DNA of 64,000 nt from Parerythrobacter lutipelagi (GTDB taxonomy: Bacteria > Pseudomonadota > Alphaproteobacteria > Sphingomonadales > Sphingomonadaceae). Below, one piece after another: positions 10,876-19,678 of the stretch. Below the pieces are notes generated by a model. The model did not search any database, was not told the origin of the DNA, and saw only the letters and a list, made by a program, of their open reading frames with translations. Position 1 is the stretch's first letter, and each line of letters opens with the position of its first letter. The stretch covers positions 1,622,001 through 1,686,000 of the forward strand of contig NZ_SKCJ01000001.1 in NCBI RefSeq assembly GCF_005434975.1, read 5' to 3'. The position numbers and the translations under genes are program-made.

Positions 10876-11388
10876 ATGGCTTCTCCCTCACTTGCTCCGG
10901 ACCTCATTCCCGTTCAACGCCGCCGCCGTATTTCGTAGTTCTTTCCGGTGCTGACGGCCGAGCGCCATGATGGGTGGTCCCCTGCGCGGTAGGTGCCCTT
11001 TATTGGCTTGCTGGCGCAGACCGGGACGGTCGCCCAAGCTGCAGCGGCAATCGGGATGGCGCGGGAAGGGGCTTATCGATTGCGGCAGCGGGCATGGTCG
11101 GCGGGGTTTTGTGCCGCGTAGGATGTTGCGCTGGATCGGCAGCTCAGCCAGACGCAGCCAGACGCACCGAGCAAATGCATTCCCGGCGCAAACGCTTCCC
11201 CCGCGTACAAATCTGGCCGAAAACCGAAAGTCAACGTCGAAGAACTTTTCTGGCGTTTCGAGACAGGGTTGTGGCGCCCGATCATTCTCAATAGGCGAAT
11301 TGTTCGCATCGCGCGCAAACCTTGCAATTCTGCGCTGTTGCAGCTGCTCGCCCGGCTGGATCAGGCGCATGGCGATATTTGCGAATAG
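10876..11388 (+). pseudogene. Conserved sphingomonad hypothetical gene broken by three in-frame TAG codons
   Basis: One reading frame from ATG 10876 to TAG 11386-11388 carries the family pattern without a frameshift. It reads RHDGWSPAR, then VPFIGLLAQTGTVAQAAAAIGM with REGAYRLRQRAWSAGFCAA, and finally RFETGLWRPIILNRRIVRIARKPCNSALLQLLARLD. I recognise this as a common hypothetical protein of sphingomonads with an N-terminal HTH-like stretch. TAG codons interrupt it at 10936, 10990 and 11119. The second falls where relatives usually have Gln and the third where they have Trp, so each is one substitution away from sense. The simplest view is a young pseudogene; no frameshift has occurred. Confidence 0.75.
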
Positions 11389-11558
11389 CGGGCTTATGCT
11401 AGTGCTTAAAACAGGGCTTCAGTGTTCCACTTGGCAGCACAGCGGCGGCTTGCCACGCCAGAAGGTTAGCAAAACCCTGCTCGCCGATTCCGGTTTTGCT
11501 TGCCCGTCAGCGCAGGGGCGTTACTCTGTAAGCAACAGTTTTTCTGGGGGTCTGACCA

Positions 11559-12563
11559 ATGCTTGAGACTGCATTCGCGCTGCTGGTAATGGCGTTTATT
11601 TTCCTGATCATGGGTGTTCGCATCGTGAAGCAGGGTTTCGTCTACACGATCGAGCGGCTGGGCAAGTTCAGCCTGGCGGCAGAGCCGGGCTTCCACCTGA
11701 TCATCCCGTTCGTCGATCGCGTGGGGCGCAAGGTGAACATGATGGAACAGGTGATGGATATTCCGGGGCAGGAAATCATCACCGCCGACAACGCCATGGT
11801 CGGGGTCGATGCGGTCGTCTTCTTCCAGGTGCTCGACGCCGGCAAGGCGGCCTACGAAGTGTCCAATCTCTATCAGGCGATCATGGCGCTCACCACGACC
11901 AATCTTCGGACAGTGATGGGTTCGATGGACCTCGATGAAACGCTGTCCAAGCGGGACGAGATCAACGCCCGGCTGCTGTCCGTGGTCGACCATGCGACCA
12001 GCCCGTGGGGCGTGAAGATCACCCGGGTCGAGATCAAGGATATCCGTCCGCCGCTCGACATCAGCGAAGCCATGGCGCGGCAGATGAAGGCAGAGCGCCT
12101 GAAGCGTGCCGAGATCCTCGAAGCCGAAGGTGACCGGGCATCGAACATCCTGCGCGCCGAAGGTGACAAGCAGAGCGCCATCCTGACCGCTGAAGGCCAG
12201 AAGGAAGCCGCGTTCCGTGACGCTGAAGCGCGCGAGCGTCTGGCCGAAGCCGAAGCAAAGGCAACCCAGATGGTGTCCGATGCGATTGCCGGTTCCGGCA
12301 ATCAGGCGATCAATTACTTCGTGGCGCAGGAATACACCAAGGCGATCAGCCAGTTTGCCACCAGCCCGAACGCGAAGACGATCCTGTTCCCGGTTGAAGC
12401 GACTCAGCTGATCGGCTCGCTCGGCGGGATCGGTGAACTGGTGAAGGATGCGATTGGCGACGGGCCACGCCCGACACCTCCGGCAGCAACGCAAGCGTCG
12501 CCGCGCCGTTCGGCCCAGCAGCCAAGCGTGCCGCGCAGCACGCCGCCGAGTGGTGGCCGGTAA
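11559..12563 (+). CDS. SPFH/band 7 (stomatin-like) membrane protein
   Basis: A 334-residue SPFH protein with an N-terminal membrane anchor (about 3-22). The stomatin core follows (VKQGFVYTIERLGKFSLAAEPGFHLIIPFVDRV, then the ITADNAMVGVDAVVFFQV stretch). A long charged coiled coil (about 170-235, rich in A-E-x-x-R) comes next and the C-terminus is Pro-rich. It fits the QmcA/slipin-type proteins that form oligomeric membrane microdomain scaffolds. The stop codon overlaps the start of an NfeD gene (TAATG), the classic paired arrangement, so the two products very likely work together. Confidence 0.92.
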   Translation: MLETAFALLVMAFIFLIMGVRIVKQGFVYTIERLGKFSLAAEPGFHLIIPFVDRVGRKVNMMEQVMDIPGQEIITADNAMVGVDAVVFFQVLDAGKAAYEVSNLYQAIMALTTTNLRTVMGSMDLDETLSKRDEINARLLSVVDHATSPWGVKITRVEIKDIRPPLDISEAMARQMKAERLKRAEILEAEGDRASNILRAEGDKQSAILTAEGQKEAAFRDAEARERLAEAEAKATQMVSDAIAGSGNQAINYFVAQEYTKAISQFATSPNAKTILFPVEATQLIGSLGGIGELVKDAIGDGPRPTPPAATQASPRRSAQQPSVPRSTPPSGGR

Positions 12564-13009
12564 TGGACTGGATCGAGAACCTCGACCCGCACATGGTGTG
12601 GCTGGCGATCGGCCTGCTGCTTGCGGCGGCGGAAATGCTCGTGCCGGGTGTCTTCCTGATCTGGCTTGCGGGCGCGGCGCTGATAACCGGTGTGCTGACC
12701 TTCATGCTGCCGATCGGCCTGGCGTTGCAGGTCGGCATTTTCGGCGTGCTGGCGATCCTCGCGGTGTTCGCGGGGCGGCGCTACCTCAGGGATCACCCGA
12801 TTACCGAAGCCGACCCGATGATGAACCGGCGCGGCATGCGGCTGGCGGGGGAAACGGCGATCGTGGTGCAGGCGATCGAATCCGGATCGGGCCGGGTAAA
12901 GCACGGCGACAGCGAATGGCTCGCGCGCGGAACGGATGCCGGTGTCGGCACCCGCGTACGGATCACCGGGAGCGACGGATCGGTGTTGCTGGTAGAAGCA
13001 ATCGACTGA
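12563..13009 (+). CDS. NfeD family membrane protein
   Basis: A 148-residue partner of the preceding stomatin-like protein, starting inside its stop codon. Three hydrophobic segments lie between about residues 10 and 75 (VWLAIGLLLAAAEMLVPGVFLIWLAGAALITGVL onward). A short soluble OB-fold domain follows (about 90-148, GETAIVVQAIESGSGRVKHGDSEWLARG), typical of the C-terminal part of NfeD. The serine-protease domain of long NfeD is absent, so this is a short NfeD1b-like form. Role in membrane quality control is from family knowledge. Confidence 0.9.
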   Translation: MDWIENLDPHMVWLAIGLLLAAAEMLVPGVFLIWLAGAALITGVLTFMLPIGLALQVGIFGVLAILAVFAGRRYLRDHPITEADPMMNRRGMRLAGETAIVVQAIESGSGRVKHGDSEWLARGTDAGVGTRVRITGSDGSVLLVEAID

Positions 13010-13026
13010 GGGCCGGGGCCCGTCAG
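13006..13026. terminator. Possible hairpin between convergent stop codons
   Basis: An imperfect GC-rich inverted repeat (CTGAGGGCC with GGCCCGTCAG) overlaps the nfeD stop codon and lies just before the convergent stop at 13028. There is no T-tract, so termination activity is uncertain. Confidence 0.35.
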
Positions 13027-13027
13027 T

Positions 13028-13975
13028 TCAGGCGATTTGCTTGCGGCCGGTGAAGCGGCCGTGCTTCTTGTAGCGGACCATCCACCGATCGAGGAACAGG
13101 CCCAACGGTCGCGGTTCGATGCCCAGCGCGGCAAAGCCCTTCGCACGCTCGCCCACTACGCTGCCCGCCTTGAGCAGGCTCCACTGGTCGCTCGACATCG
13201 GTGTGCCGGGCAACGCGGCAAACACGCCCGACGCGGCATCTGGCACAGGGATGAACCTGCGCTCCCGGCCTTGCGCCTTGGCGATCCGCTGGTTGACTTC
13301 CATCATGTTGAGCACTTCAGGCCCGCCCAGCTCGTAAATCTTGCCGCCATGTTTCGCCGGGTCTGCCAGCGCCGCCGCGACCGCTTCAGCCACGTCGTCG
13401 ACGAACACCAGCTGCAGCTTCGCGTCGGGTCCGAACACCGGCAGCACCGGCATCATCCGGATCAGCCCGGCAAACATGTTGAGGAAGTTGTCGTCCTTGC
13501 CGAAGATGATCGAGGGACGCAGCACGGTGGCTTTCGGGAAGGCTTCAAGCACCAATCGCTCGCCCAGCGCCTTGCCGCGCGCATAGTCGACTTCGCTGTC
13601 CGCATCCGCGCCGATCGCGCTGATCTGGACGAAGGCACTCGCGCCGGCATCCTTCGCCGCTTCGGCCAGCGCGCCTGCGCTCTTGCCCATCAATTGAACC
13701 AGATCGCCTTCGAACGAACCCACCAGGTTGACCACTGCATCGGCACCGTGGACGACTGCCTTCCGGCTTGCCGCATCGTTCATGTTGAAACGCGCGAATT
13801 GCAGCTGGCCCAGATTGGCCAGCGGCTTCAACCCATGCGCTTTCTCCGGATTCTTGCCGGCAATCCGAACCCGTGCCCCCCGCTCGAGCAGCGCTTGCGC
13901 AACATATTGACCAAGAAAGCCGCTGCCGCCGGTGACGACGACAAGCTTGCCGTTGAGGGGATGTGTGTTGGCCAT
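13028..13975 (-). CDS. NAD(P)-binding NDUFA9-like/atypical SDR protein
   Basis: A 315-residue extended/atypical SDR. The N-terminal Rossmann motif is VVTGGSGFLGQYVAQALLERG. A substrate region with DYARGKALGERLVLEAFPKATVLRPSIIFG replaces the classical YxxxK by a YxRxK pattern. The C-terminal part (LQLVFVDDVAEAVAAAL, YELGGPEV) matches the complex I NDUFA9-type proteins. In alphaproteobacteria such proteins are linked to complex I assembly or quinone metabolism, which is family inference. It stands alone, convergent with the nfeD gene. Confidence 0.85.
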   Translation of the reverse strand: MANTHPLNGKLVVVTGGSGFLGQYVAQALLERGARVRIAGKNPEKAHGLKPLANLGQLQFARFNMNDAASRKAVVHGADAVVNLVGSFEGDLVQLMGKSAGALAEAAKDAGASAFVQISAIGADADSEVDYARGKALGERLVLEAFPKATVLRPSIIFGKDDNFLNMFAGLIRMMPVLPVFGPDAKLQLVFVDDVAEAVAAALADPAKHGGKIYELGGPEVLNMMEVNQRIAKAQGRERRFIPVPDAASGVFAALPGTPMSSDQWSLLKAGSVVGERAKGFAALGIEPRPLGLFLDRWMVRYKKHGRFTGRKQIA

Positions 13976-14270
13976 TGGTGATCTGAACTCGGACTACTGC
14001 GGATGCTGGTCTCTTTGCCGTAACGTGTCGGCCGCCGCAACCGTTCCTCAATGCGGCGCTGCGATGTTTTCACGCCGCAAGCGTATTCAGCGCCCTTTCT
14101 GACAAGAGACCCGAAAAAATTCACCACTCTGTGCCAGCCGCAATTGCTTGTTACCTAGCAATTTGTTCGTGCTCTGCCGATGTCCTCACGACCTCTTAAC
14201 CTTACTCGTTAGGGTGGTCCCAAGCATGTCGATCTAGGAGATGGCGGTCCTTAGAGAGTGAGTGCCAAAC

Positions 14271-14675
14271 ATGATCAAGAAATCCATGGCCCTGAGCCTT
14301 GCTGCGATGATCCTTGCGACGCCTGCAATGGCTTCGAACTACGGAGTGCAGCTCCGCGGCAATGTGCCCGTTAGCTGCCACGTGAAAAGCGATGCCTCGA
14401 TTGTCGACATCACCGATACGACGGCCGACCTGGGTATCGTGCGTGAGTTCTGCAACAACGCCGCAGGCTACGATCTTTACCTCGACTATTCGCCGGAACT
14501 GGCTGGCGGTACGGTCACGATCGGTGATCGCATGTTCCAACTGGATGGCGCGGGCACCGTGGCCATTGCCAGCGAGAATGGTCCTTCGATCCAGGCGAAC
14601 GCAGTTCGGCTCGATCTCGCGAACGCTGCCGATAATCAGAACCTGGCAATTTCGTTCCGGATGGTTCCGCGCTGA
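14271..14675 (+). CDS. Small secreted pilin-like protein, convergent with the pilus operon
   Basis: A 134-residue protein with a signal peptide (MIKKSMALSLAAMILATPAMA). The mature part is all-beta in appearance, with two cysteines about 29 residues apart (VSCHV and EFCNN). The GYDLYLDYSPELAGGTVTIGD stretch resembles spore-coat-U/chaperone-usher subunit folds. It lacks the C-terminal G-x-Y-x-G/D-x-L ending found in the seven subunits of the neighbouring operon. A GTG at 14262 is an alternative start. It ends 46 bases from the convergent tip-type subunit gene. A role linked to the pilus is inferred from place and fold only. Confidence 0.65.
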   Translation: MIKKSMALSLAAMILATPAMASNYGVQLRGNVPVSCHVKSDASIVDITDTTADLGIVREFCNNAAGYDLYLDYSPELAGGTVTIGDRMFQLDGAGTVAIASENGPSIQANAVRLDLANAADNQNLAISFRMVPR

Positions 14676-14680
14676 AGCTT

Positions 14681-14722
14681 GACGCACCTTGCGGGTTCGC
14701 CCGTGTGCGTGCGTCCCTCTTC
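14681..14722. terminator. Nested hairpin terminator between convergent genes
   Basis: Outer arms GACGCAC and GTGCGTC (14681-14687 and 14709-14715) enclose a CGGG-TTCG-CCCG tetraloop hairpin (14692-14703), followed by CCCTCTTCTAT. It probably ends the 14271 gene and may also serve the pilus operon. Confidence 0.6.
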
Positions 14723-15771
14723 TATAGCGCAGGACAATTCAGGCCGCCCGGTGTGCCGCCTGCCAAGGGCGCAAGCGTGATGCTCAGGATGTCCTGATAG
14801 TCCGGGCTCGGAGCTTTCGCCGTACCGCCTTCATTCAATTCTGCGGACAGCGGCAGCTGTTTTGCTGACAATCCTGCGCGTAGACAGACTACCGTGTTGA
14901 AGGTCGGGCTGGCATTGTTGACTGTCTGCCCCGCGAAGCGGGCCGTATATAGCAATCGCTGCGAGGCATCGGCGAGGTTCCCGCCGGGGAACGTCATACG
15001 GTAGCCGTTCTGCGAAACCATATCGACTGTATATGGGCCCGAGCTTCGGACATTGACCCAGCCATCCTTGGTGTAGGTGGCTTGATCGTTGGCGATATCG
15101 AGATCCGTCTTGTCGCCGATTTCGCCAAAGTCCAGGATGTGGCCCGAATAGCTCGCCTGAAGCCCGCTCAATACCTTGATCGGGAAGCTGACCGCATTCG
15201 GAATGATTCCATTGTCTTCAAACGGTGGGCCGCCACCAGTGCCTTTGCAGTGATAGTTCACGTCGAAATCGAGTGTCTGCGACGCGGCAATATCGAGATT
15301 GGGTGGCAGGGTGATGTCGAACACCACGGTCACGAAATCGGAAGCGGTGTTGTTGCCGGTAAATTCGACGATCATGTAGCCAGCCGGAGTGTTGGTCTCC
15401 AGATTCAGCACCGGCCCGGGAGTGCCGAAATTGTAAAACACGTTCTGGTTGGTGCCATAGATGTTGACGCTGCCAGCGGCACTGATTGGTACGACGATGG
15501 AATTGTTCGTCTCCGGCCCCTGCCCGGTGAGAAAGAAGCCAACATGTGAAGTCTTCGCCCCGCCACCCGGATTGATCCGCTGCATGGTGAGAGTGATCCG
15601 CGTGGTTGGGAGCCCGACCGGACTGAAAGGATCATAGATGGCCGCTTGCGCAGTGGCGCTGCCCGTGATGCCGCAGGTTACCGATTGGGCAACTGCCGGA
15701 GCAGCCGCGAGCGTTGCTGAAACGCTGGCAATTAGCGTCAAGACGAGTTTGCGGGCGAGAGATGTGATCAT
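14722..15771 (-). CDS. Tip-type subunit (two-domain) of the chaperone-usher pilus
   Basis: A 349-residue secreted protein, last gene of the operon. The ATG at 15771 is 1 base after the usher stop codon, and a signal peptide ends APAVAQ. It is roughly twice the length of the upstream subunits. The N-terminal part has its own cysteine pair (VTCGITG, YHCKG). The C-terminal part holds the pilin-like domain (LDFGEIGD, NVRSSGPYTVDMVSQNGYRM) and ends in DYQDILSITLAPL. Two-domain length and position after the usher are the marks of a tip adhesin in archaic chaperone-usher systems. The receptor is unknown. Confidence 0.8.
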   Translation of the reverse strand: MITSLARKLVLTLIASVSATLAAAPAVAQSVTCGITGSATAQAAIYDPFSPVGLPTTRITLTMQRINPGGGAKTSHVGFFLTGQGPETNNSIVVPISAAGSVNIYGTNQNVFYNFGTPGPVLNLETNTPAGYMIVEFTGNNTASDFVTVVFDITLPPNLDIAASQTLDFDVNYHCKGTGGGPPFEDNGIIPNAVSFPIKVLSGLQASYSGHILDFGEIGDKTDLDIANDQATYTKDGWVNVRSSGPYTVDMVSQNGYRMTFPGGNLADASQRLLYTARFAGQTVNNASPTFNTVVCLRAGLSAKQLPLSAELNEGGTAKAPSPDYQDILSITLAPLAGGTPGGLNCPAL

Positions 15772-15772
15772 C

Positions 15773-18322
15773 TTATTGCCTTCCGGTTCCACGGACATTG
15801 CCGAGGCGAACGATAGTGAGTTCCGGTTCATCCGGTATTTCGATGATCACGGTGCTGCGATCATCATCGAGCATTTCGAGCCGCCACTTGCCCGGTGCGA
15901 GACCGGGAATTCCGAACCTGCCTTCGCGGTTGGTGAACACCTCGTACGTCATCGGGTTGTCGCTTTCGAGTTCCGTGATCGTCCCGATTGCCAGGGCAAC
16001 CGGTGCGCCCTGACTGTCCAGCAGGGTGCCGATAGCTGTCATCGAATACTCCGACCCGACGATCATCTTGTAGCCGCTGCGATACTGCGGAATTACCCGA
16101 TAGGTGCCGGTTCCGAGATCTGTCCCGGCCGGCGCTTCCGGCGCCTCTACAGTTATCGTCCGCTCGGAATAACTGTTGAGGCTGGGATGCAGGCCAGAGC
16201 CGAAAGGCTCGGTGTCCGCCACGCGGCCCGAAATGGTGGGATCGATGAGAATTTTCTCCCCCTTCAGCTTCTCGTGCGGCTTGATGATCGCAAAGCTGTC
16301 GTAAATCGGTCTGCCAATTGCGAGGCTGTCTCCGGCAAGGGCGAGAGAACTGGCCATGCGGAAGGTGGTCCGCTGGCTGCGTGACTGTCCGAAGTCGCCC
16401 GCGAAATCGCCGAAATGCGCCAATCCGAACTCGCCGACATTCGAATAGTAGTTGCCGTTGACATTGAATCCGCTGCCAAAGTCGCTGCGCTCAACGTCCG
16501 CGCTCAGGTTGAACGAACCGACCCCTTGTCCAGTGAGTGTCTGGTACGAAGCGCGGGCGCGATTGTCGCGTGTGTCATATTGCACTCGAGCGCTCGAAAA
16601 GCCGCCCAGGCGAATGTTGAGCGAGAACATGGCGCTGACTTCGTCACGGAAATTGTTCTTTTCGTAGCGCGCTTCTGCATTCAGGCTGATCCGGTCGTTG
16701 ACCCGGTAACCACCCGATAGCCGATAGTTGTGCTGGTCCGAAAAGCCGTTCCTGCCTTTGGAAAACCGGGAATCGATCCCGACAAAGGCGCGCTCGTTGA
16801 GTGCATGAGAATAGCCGCCACCGAGTTCGAATTCGAACGGATTGGTCGGAAGGAAAGTGGAGATCGGGGCGAATTTCTCGCTTCGCGTCTCGACGAACAG
16901 ATTGAGGGCATCGGCGAACCCCTGGGGCCGTTGGAATACGCGCTGGAAAGAAACCGTTGCCGCCCAGCCTTCCCCGATGCCGTCGACATGGGAAGCTGCC
17001 AGATTGCTTGAAAATGTACCGAACGATGTCCCGAACACCGCCTCTACACCGCCCATTGCAGACTGTTCGTCCAGTTGAAGATTGGCACCAAGTGTCAGCT
17101 CATCGGACACGCCATGGCGAACGAAGCCCGTGAACACGAGGTCGTCCGAATAGTCAGGGCCATCAATGCCCAGAGGAGCTTGAACGCCAGCGTAAATGCC
17201 GAATTCCGTCAGCCCCTTGGCGAGCTGTGTCTGGTCGAGGAAGATGTTGAACCGCAGAGTTTCCTGACGCCCGCTATCGTCGACGATATTCACCCGGATA
17301 TCGTTGGCGCCTTGCGTATAGGGAAAATCGCTGAGGTTGTAATTGCCCGGATTGAGACGGGTGCGGCGGGCGAGCGAGCCATTGACGAAAATTTCCACTG
17401 TCGCCGGGCGCTCGAGCAGGAAGCTCCGGCTGCCACGGGGGCGAATAATCTGCTGCGGCCGCAATTCGCTGTAAGACCGCGCAATCGAGAGGCCGGCGAT
17501 ATTCGGCGTAACCTGGAAAGCGCGTGCTACCGGCCGCAGGTCGCCGGCGGTGAGGCGGAACAGCCGGTTGAGGTCGTCATAGACGATGCGGGATCCCTGG
17601 CGCTGGAAATCGGGCGCATTGTCAGCTCCCGGTTGCCAGAATGCCTCGCTCTCGAAAACGACATCGCCCAGTCGTGCCGCGCCGTCGAGGAAAAAGGTCG
17701 GTTCCTGGATCCCGGTGACCGGTCCATCGCTGACATAGTCTAGCGCGCCGCGGACATTGACATAGGCACTGAATTTCTCGGGCTGAAGGTAATCCCCGAC
17801 CCGCCCTCGGTTCAGTGCGCTGACCTGCAGATTGCGGCTGGCACGCAACTCGCTGGGAATGACAAATTCAAGCGTCAGTTTCTGCGGGTCGAAGCGCAGT
17901 CCGATACCGGACTGCTCGAATTCTTCAGCGCTTATCTCGCGGCGGCCGAGGATTGCACCTTCCATCGCGCGAAGACGGTCTGGGTCGACCGATTCAGCGA
18001 GCAGATCGAGCACGCGGCGGGTGCCGATCCGCAGGCGGTCGTCAGCAGTGACGATGATCGGGATGTCACCAAGAATAACCGGTCCGTCGACTGCGGAAAT
18101 CGTCAGGCGAATATCGCGCTCCGTCGGATTGAGGTCGATCGGCGCGACACCGGCCCCGCGGGTCGCCGGGAGGATGATTTCGGCGGGTTGAGATGCGCTG
18201 GTCAGGTCTTCCTGTTCAGCCGCTCGCAGCGGCGCAACTGCCAGTGCTCCGCCAAGCAACAGTGCCAGGAGCGAAACTCCGGAGCGAATGGCACGAGTTT
18301 TATTGGGGCGTGAAATTTGCAT
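15773..18322 (-). CDS. Fimbrial outer-membrane usher
   Basis: An 849-residue FimD/PapC-type usher with a signal peptide (cleavage near residue 34). The periplasmic N-terminal domain is followed by the beta-barrel with plug. A typical piece is FLLERPATVEIFVNGSLARRTRLNPGNYNLSDFPYTQGANDIRVNIVDDSGR (middle of the barrel start). The C-terminal part ends in an Ig-like region (GTLLDSQGAPVALAIGTI, NREGRFGIPGLAPGKWRL). Ushers recruit chaperone-subunit complexes and thread the pilus through the outer membrane. The start overlaps the chaperone gene by 23 bases, indicating translational coupling. Confidence 0.94.
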   Translation of the reverse strand: MQISRPNKTRAIRSGVSLLALLLGGALAVAPLRAAEQEDLTSASQPAEIILPATRGAGVAPIDLNPTERDIRLTISAVDGPVILGDIPIIVTADDRLRIGTRRVLDLLAESVDPDRLRAMEGAILGRREISAEEFEQSGIGLRFDPQKLTLEFVIPSELRASRNLQVSALNRGRVGDYLQPEKFSAYVNVRGALDYVSDGPVTGIQEPTFFLDGAARLGDVVFESEAFWQPGADNAPDFQRQGSRIVYDDLNRLFRLTAGDLRPVARAFQVTPNIAGLSIARSYSELRPQQIIRPRGSRSFLLERPATVEIFVNGSLARRTRLNPGNYNLSDFPYTQGANDIRVNIVDDSGRQETLRFNIFLDQTQLAKGLTEFGIYAGVQAPLGIDGPDYSDDLVFTGFVRHGVSDELTLGANLQLDEQSAMGGVEAVFGTSFGTFSSNLAASHVDGIGEGWAATVSFQRVFQRPQGFADALNLFVETRSEKFAPISTFLPTNPFEFELGGGYSHALNERAFVGIDSRFSKGRNGFSDQHNYRLSGGYRVNDRISLNAEARYEKNNFRDEVSAMFSLNIRLGGFSSARVQYDTRDNRARASYQTLTGQGVGSFNLSADVERSDFGSGFNVNGNYYSNVGEFGLAHFGDFAGDFGQSRSQRTTFRMASSLALAGDSLAIGRPIYDSFAIIKPHEKLKGEKILIDPTISGRVADTEPFGSGLHPSLNSYSERTITVEAPEAPAGTDLGTGTYRVIPQYRSGYKMIVGSEYSMTAIGTLLDSQGAPVALAIGTITELESDNPMTYEVFTNREGRFGIPGLAPGKWRLEMLDDDRSTVIIEIPDEPELTIVRLGNVRGTGRQ

Positions 18323-19052
18323 CCAAACTCCCCTCTGCTGATGGCAATTCTACCGGAATCTGGATCGTTCGAGTGCTGTTGGCCCCGACGAGCCCAAAGC
18401 CGACGATCTGGAGCATCTCGGGACCCGAGATTGACCGACTGAAAATCTGTTTGCCAGCAGCATCGCGCTGGGTGATGCGGAGCCGCCCGTTTGACAGGTA
18501 TCCGTGCGCGTTCGAAGCGTTGGAAACCGTTACCGATGGAACCGGTTTGCCTTCGCGGTTCGTTGCCACAGAGCTTGAGACGATCTCGAGTGCCGGTTTT
18601 TCCGCGGCTGGTGCGACACTGACGAGCACCTGAAAATTGTACAGGATCTGGATGGCCGACTGGCCTTCCGCGAGCTGAACCGGCAATTGCGCCACAGTGA
18701 CGTAGAAATGTTTGCTCTGGTCCAGTTCGGGATCGCCGACGTACTGGATGCGAAAACTCTGCGTTTCACCGGGCTCTATCATTGCCTGCGGTGGGAATAC
18801 CAGCAAGTCGCCCGTGTCGGACTGGGTATTGACCAATTGGCTGTCGTCGAACTTCAGTTCCTCGATCCGCAGCTCGACGGGTAACTTGGTCGCAAAAGTG
18901 TTTTCCACCGTCACTACGCGTGACATCCCGCTACCGTACGATGTCAGGTCGAGTACAACCGGCTGCACGGTCATGGTCAAAGCCGGCCCCGTCAGCAAGA
19001 GAGCTCCGGCGACTAGTGCGGTCGCTGCCATTATTCTCTTGAAAATACCCAT
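18300..19052 (-). CDS. Periplasmic pilus chaperone (PapD-like)
   Basis: A 250-residue chaperone. Start chosen at ATG 19052, where MGIFKRIMAATALVAGALLLTGPALT forms a signal peptide; the frame is open further but without one. The Ig-like domain 1 has VVLDLTSYGSGMSRVVTVENTFATKLPVELRIEELKFD and a G1-strand-like AIQILYNFQVLVSVAP; domain 2 follows from about 150. The FPPQAMIEPGETQSFRIQYVGDP stretch is typical of the family. It donates a strand to pilin subunits in the periplasm. It lies between the seven subunit genes and the usher. Confidence 0.92.
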   Translation of the reverse strand: MGIFKRIMAATALVAGALLLTGPALTMTVQPVVLDLTSYGSGMSRVVTVENTFATKLPVELRIEELKFDDSQLVNTQSDTGDLLVFPPQAMIEPGETQSFRIQYVGDPELDQSKHFYVTVAQLPVQLAEGQSAIQILYNFQVLVSVAPAAEKPALEIVSSSVATNREGKPVPSVTVSNASNAHGYLSNGRLRITQRDAAGKQIFSRSISGPEMLQIVGFGLVGANSTRTIQIPVELPSAEGSLDANFTPQ

Positions 19053-19081
19053 TGCGTTTGCCCCTGCCCGATCCGTTATTG

Positions 19082-19678
19082 TCAATCTGCTGCGGTGATT
19101 TCGATGCGAAGCGTGTCCTCGTATGAACCGGCAACCAGCACTGCGCCGGTGGCGCCGAGCGCTATGTCGACCGAAAGCATTCCTTCGCCTGCATTGGGAA
19201 CATTCATTGTGAGCGCTTCCAACTCGTCCGACTGGCCAGTTTGCGACTGCCCGACCCAATCAACCCGCACCGCGTAAGGCAGAAACTGGACAAAACCGCC
19301 CATTGCTGCGCGTGTCCCGCCATCGCGAAGCAAGCCTCCGTTGGCGCTGCGCACCGTGATGTCATGCGCGCTATTGCAGACGACCGGGATTTCCACCTGA
19401 ACCGATACCGGGTTGGCCTCAGCCGTTTCCGGATCGGCGAGTGCCGTGATTGAAACGGTACCGCCACTTGTGCCGCTATCCTGGAAGCTTGCGTTCTCCA
19501 CACTGGCAGCAGCGCCGGGAGAGACATTGCATGCAGGGGCCGCGGCCGCGACAATCTCGAATTGCTGGCGGCCGCTCGTGTCGACCAGTCCCGTTGCTCG
19601 GTCCTGAGCAGTTGCTCCGACCGGAACCAGAGGAAGGATGCCGACCAGGCTTGCCGTGGTAAGTTGGAGCAAATTCAT
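19082..19678 (-). CDS. Chaperone-usher pilus subunit 7 (spore coat U-like)
   Basis: A 198-residue secreted subunit. Its ATG overlaps the stop of subunit 6 (ATGA) and follows GGAG at 8 bases. A signal peptide ends GATAQ. Cysteines are at PACNVSP and VVCNSAH, and the protein ends VAGSYEDTLRIEITAAD, the common subunit ending. It carries an extra N-terminal stretch (DRATGLVDTSGRQQFEIVAAAA) that may include the donor strand; this is inference. Confidence 0.82.
   Translation of the reverse strand: MNLLQLTTASLVGILPLVPVGATAQDRATGLVDTSGRQQFEIVAAAAPACNVSPGAAASVENASFQDSGTSGGTVSITALADPETAEANPVSVQVEIPVVCNSAHDITVRSANGGLLRDGGTRAAMGGFVQFLPYAVRVDWVGQSQTGQSDELEALTMNVPNAGEGMLSVDIALGATGAVLVAGSYEDTLRIEITAAD

Noticed and set aside
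10888-11370. 160-codon minus-strand frame at 10.9-11.4 kb
   Set aside because: The plus strand keeps a conserved protein pattern across three TAG codons; the minus frame is its shadow.
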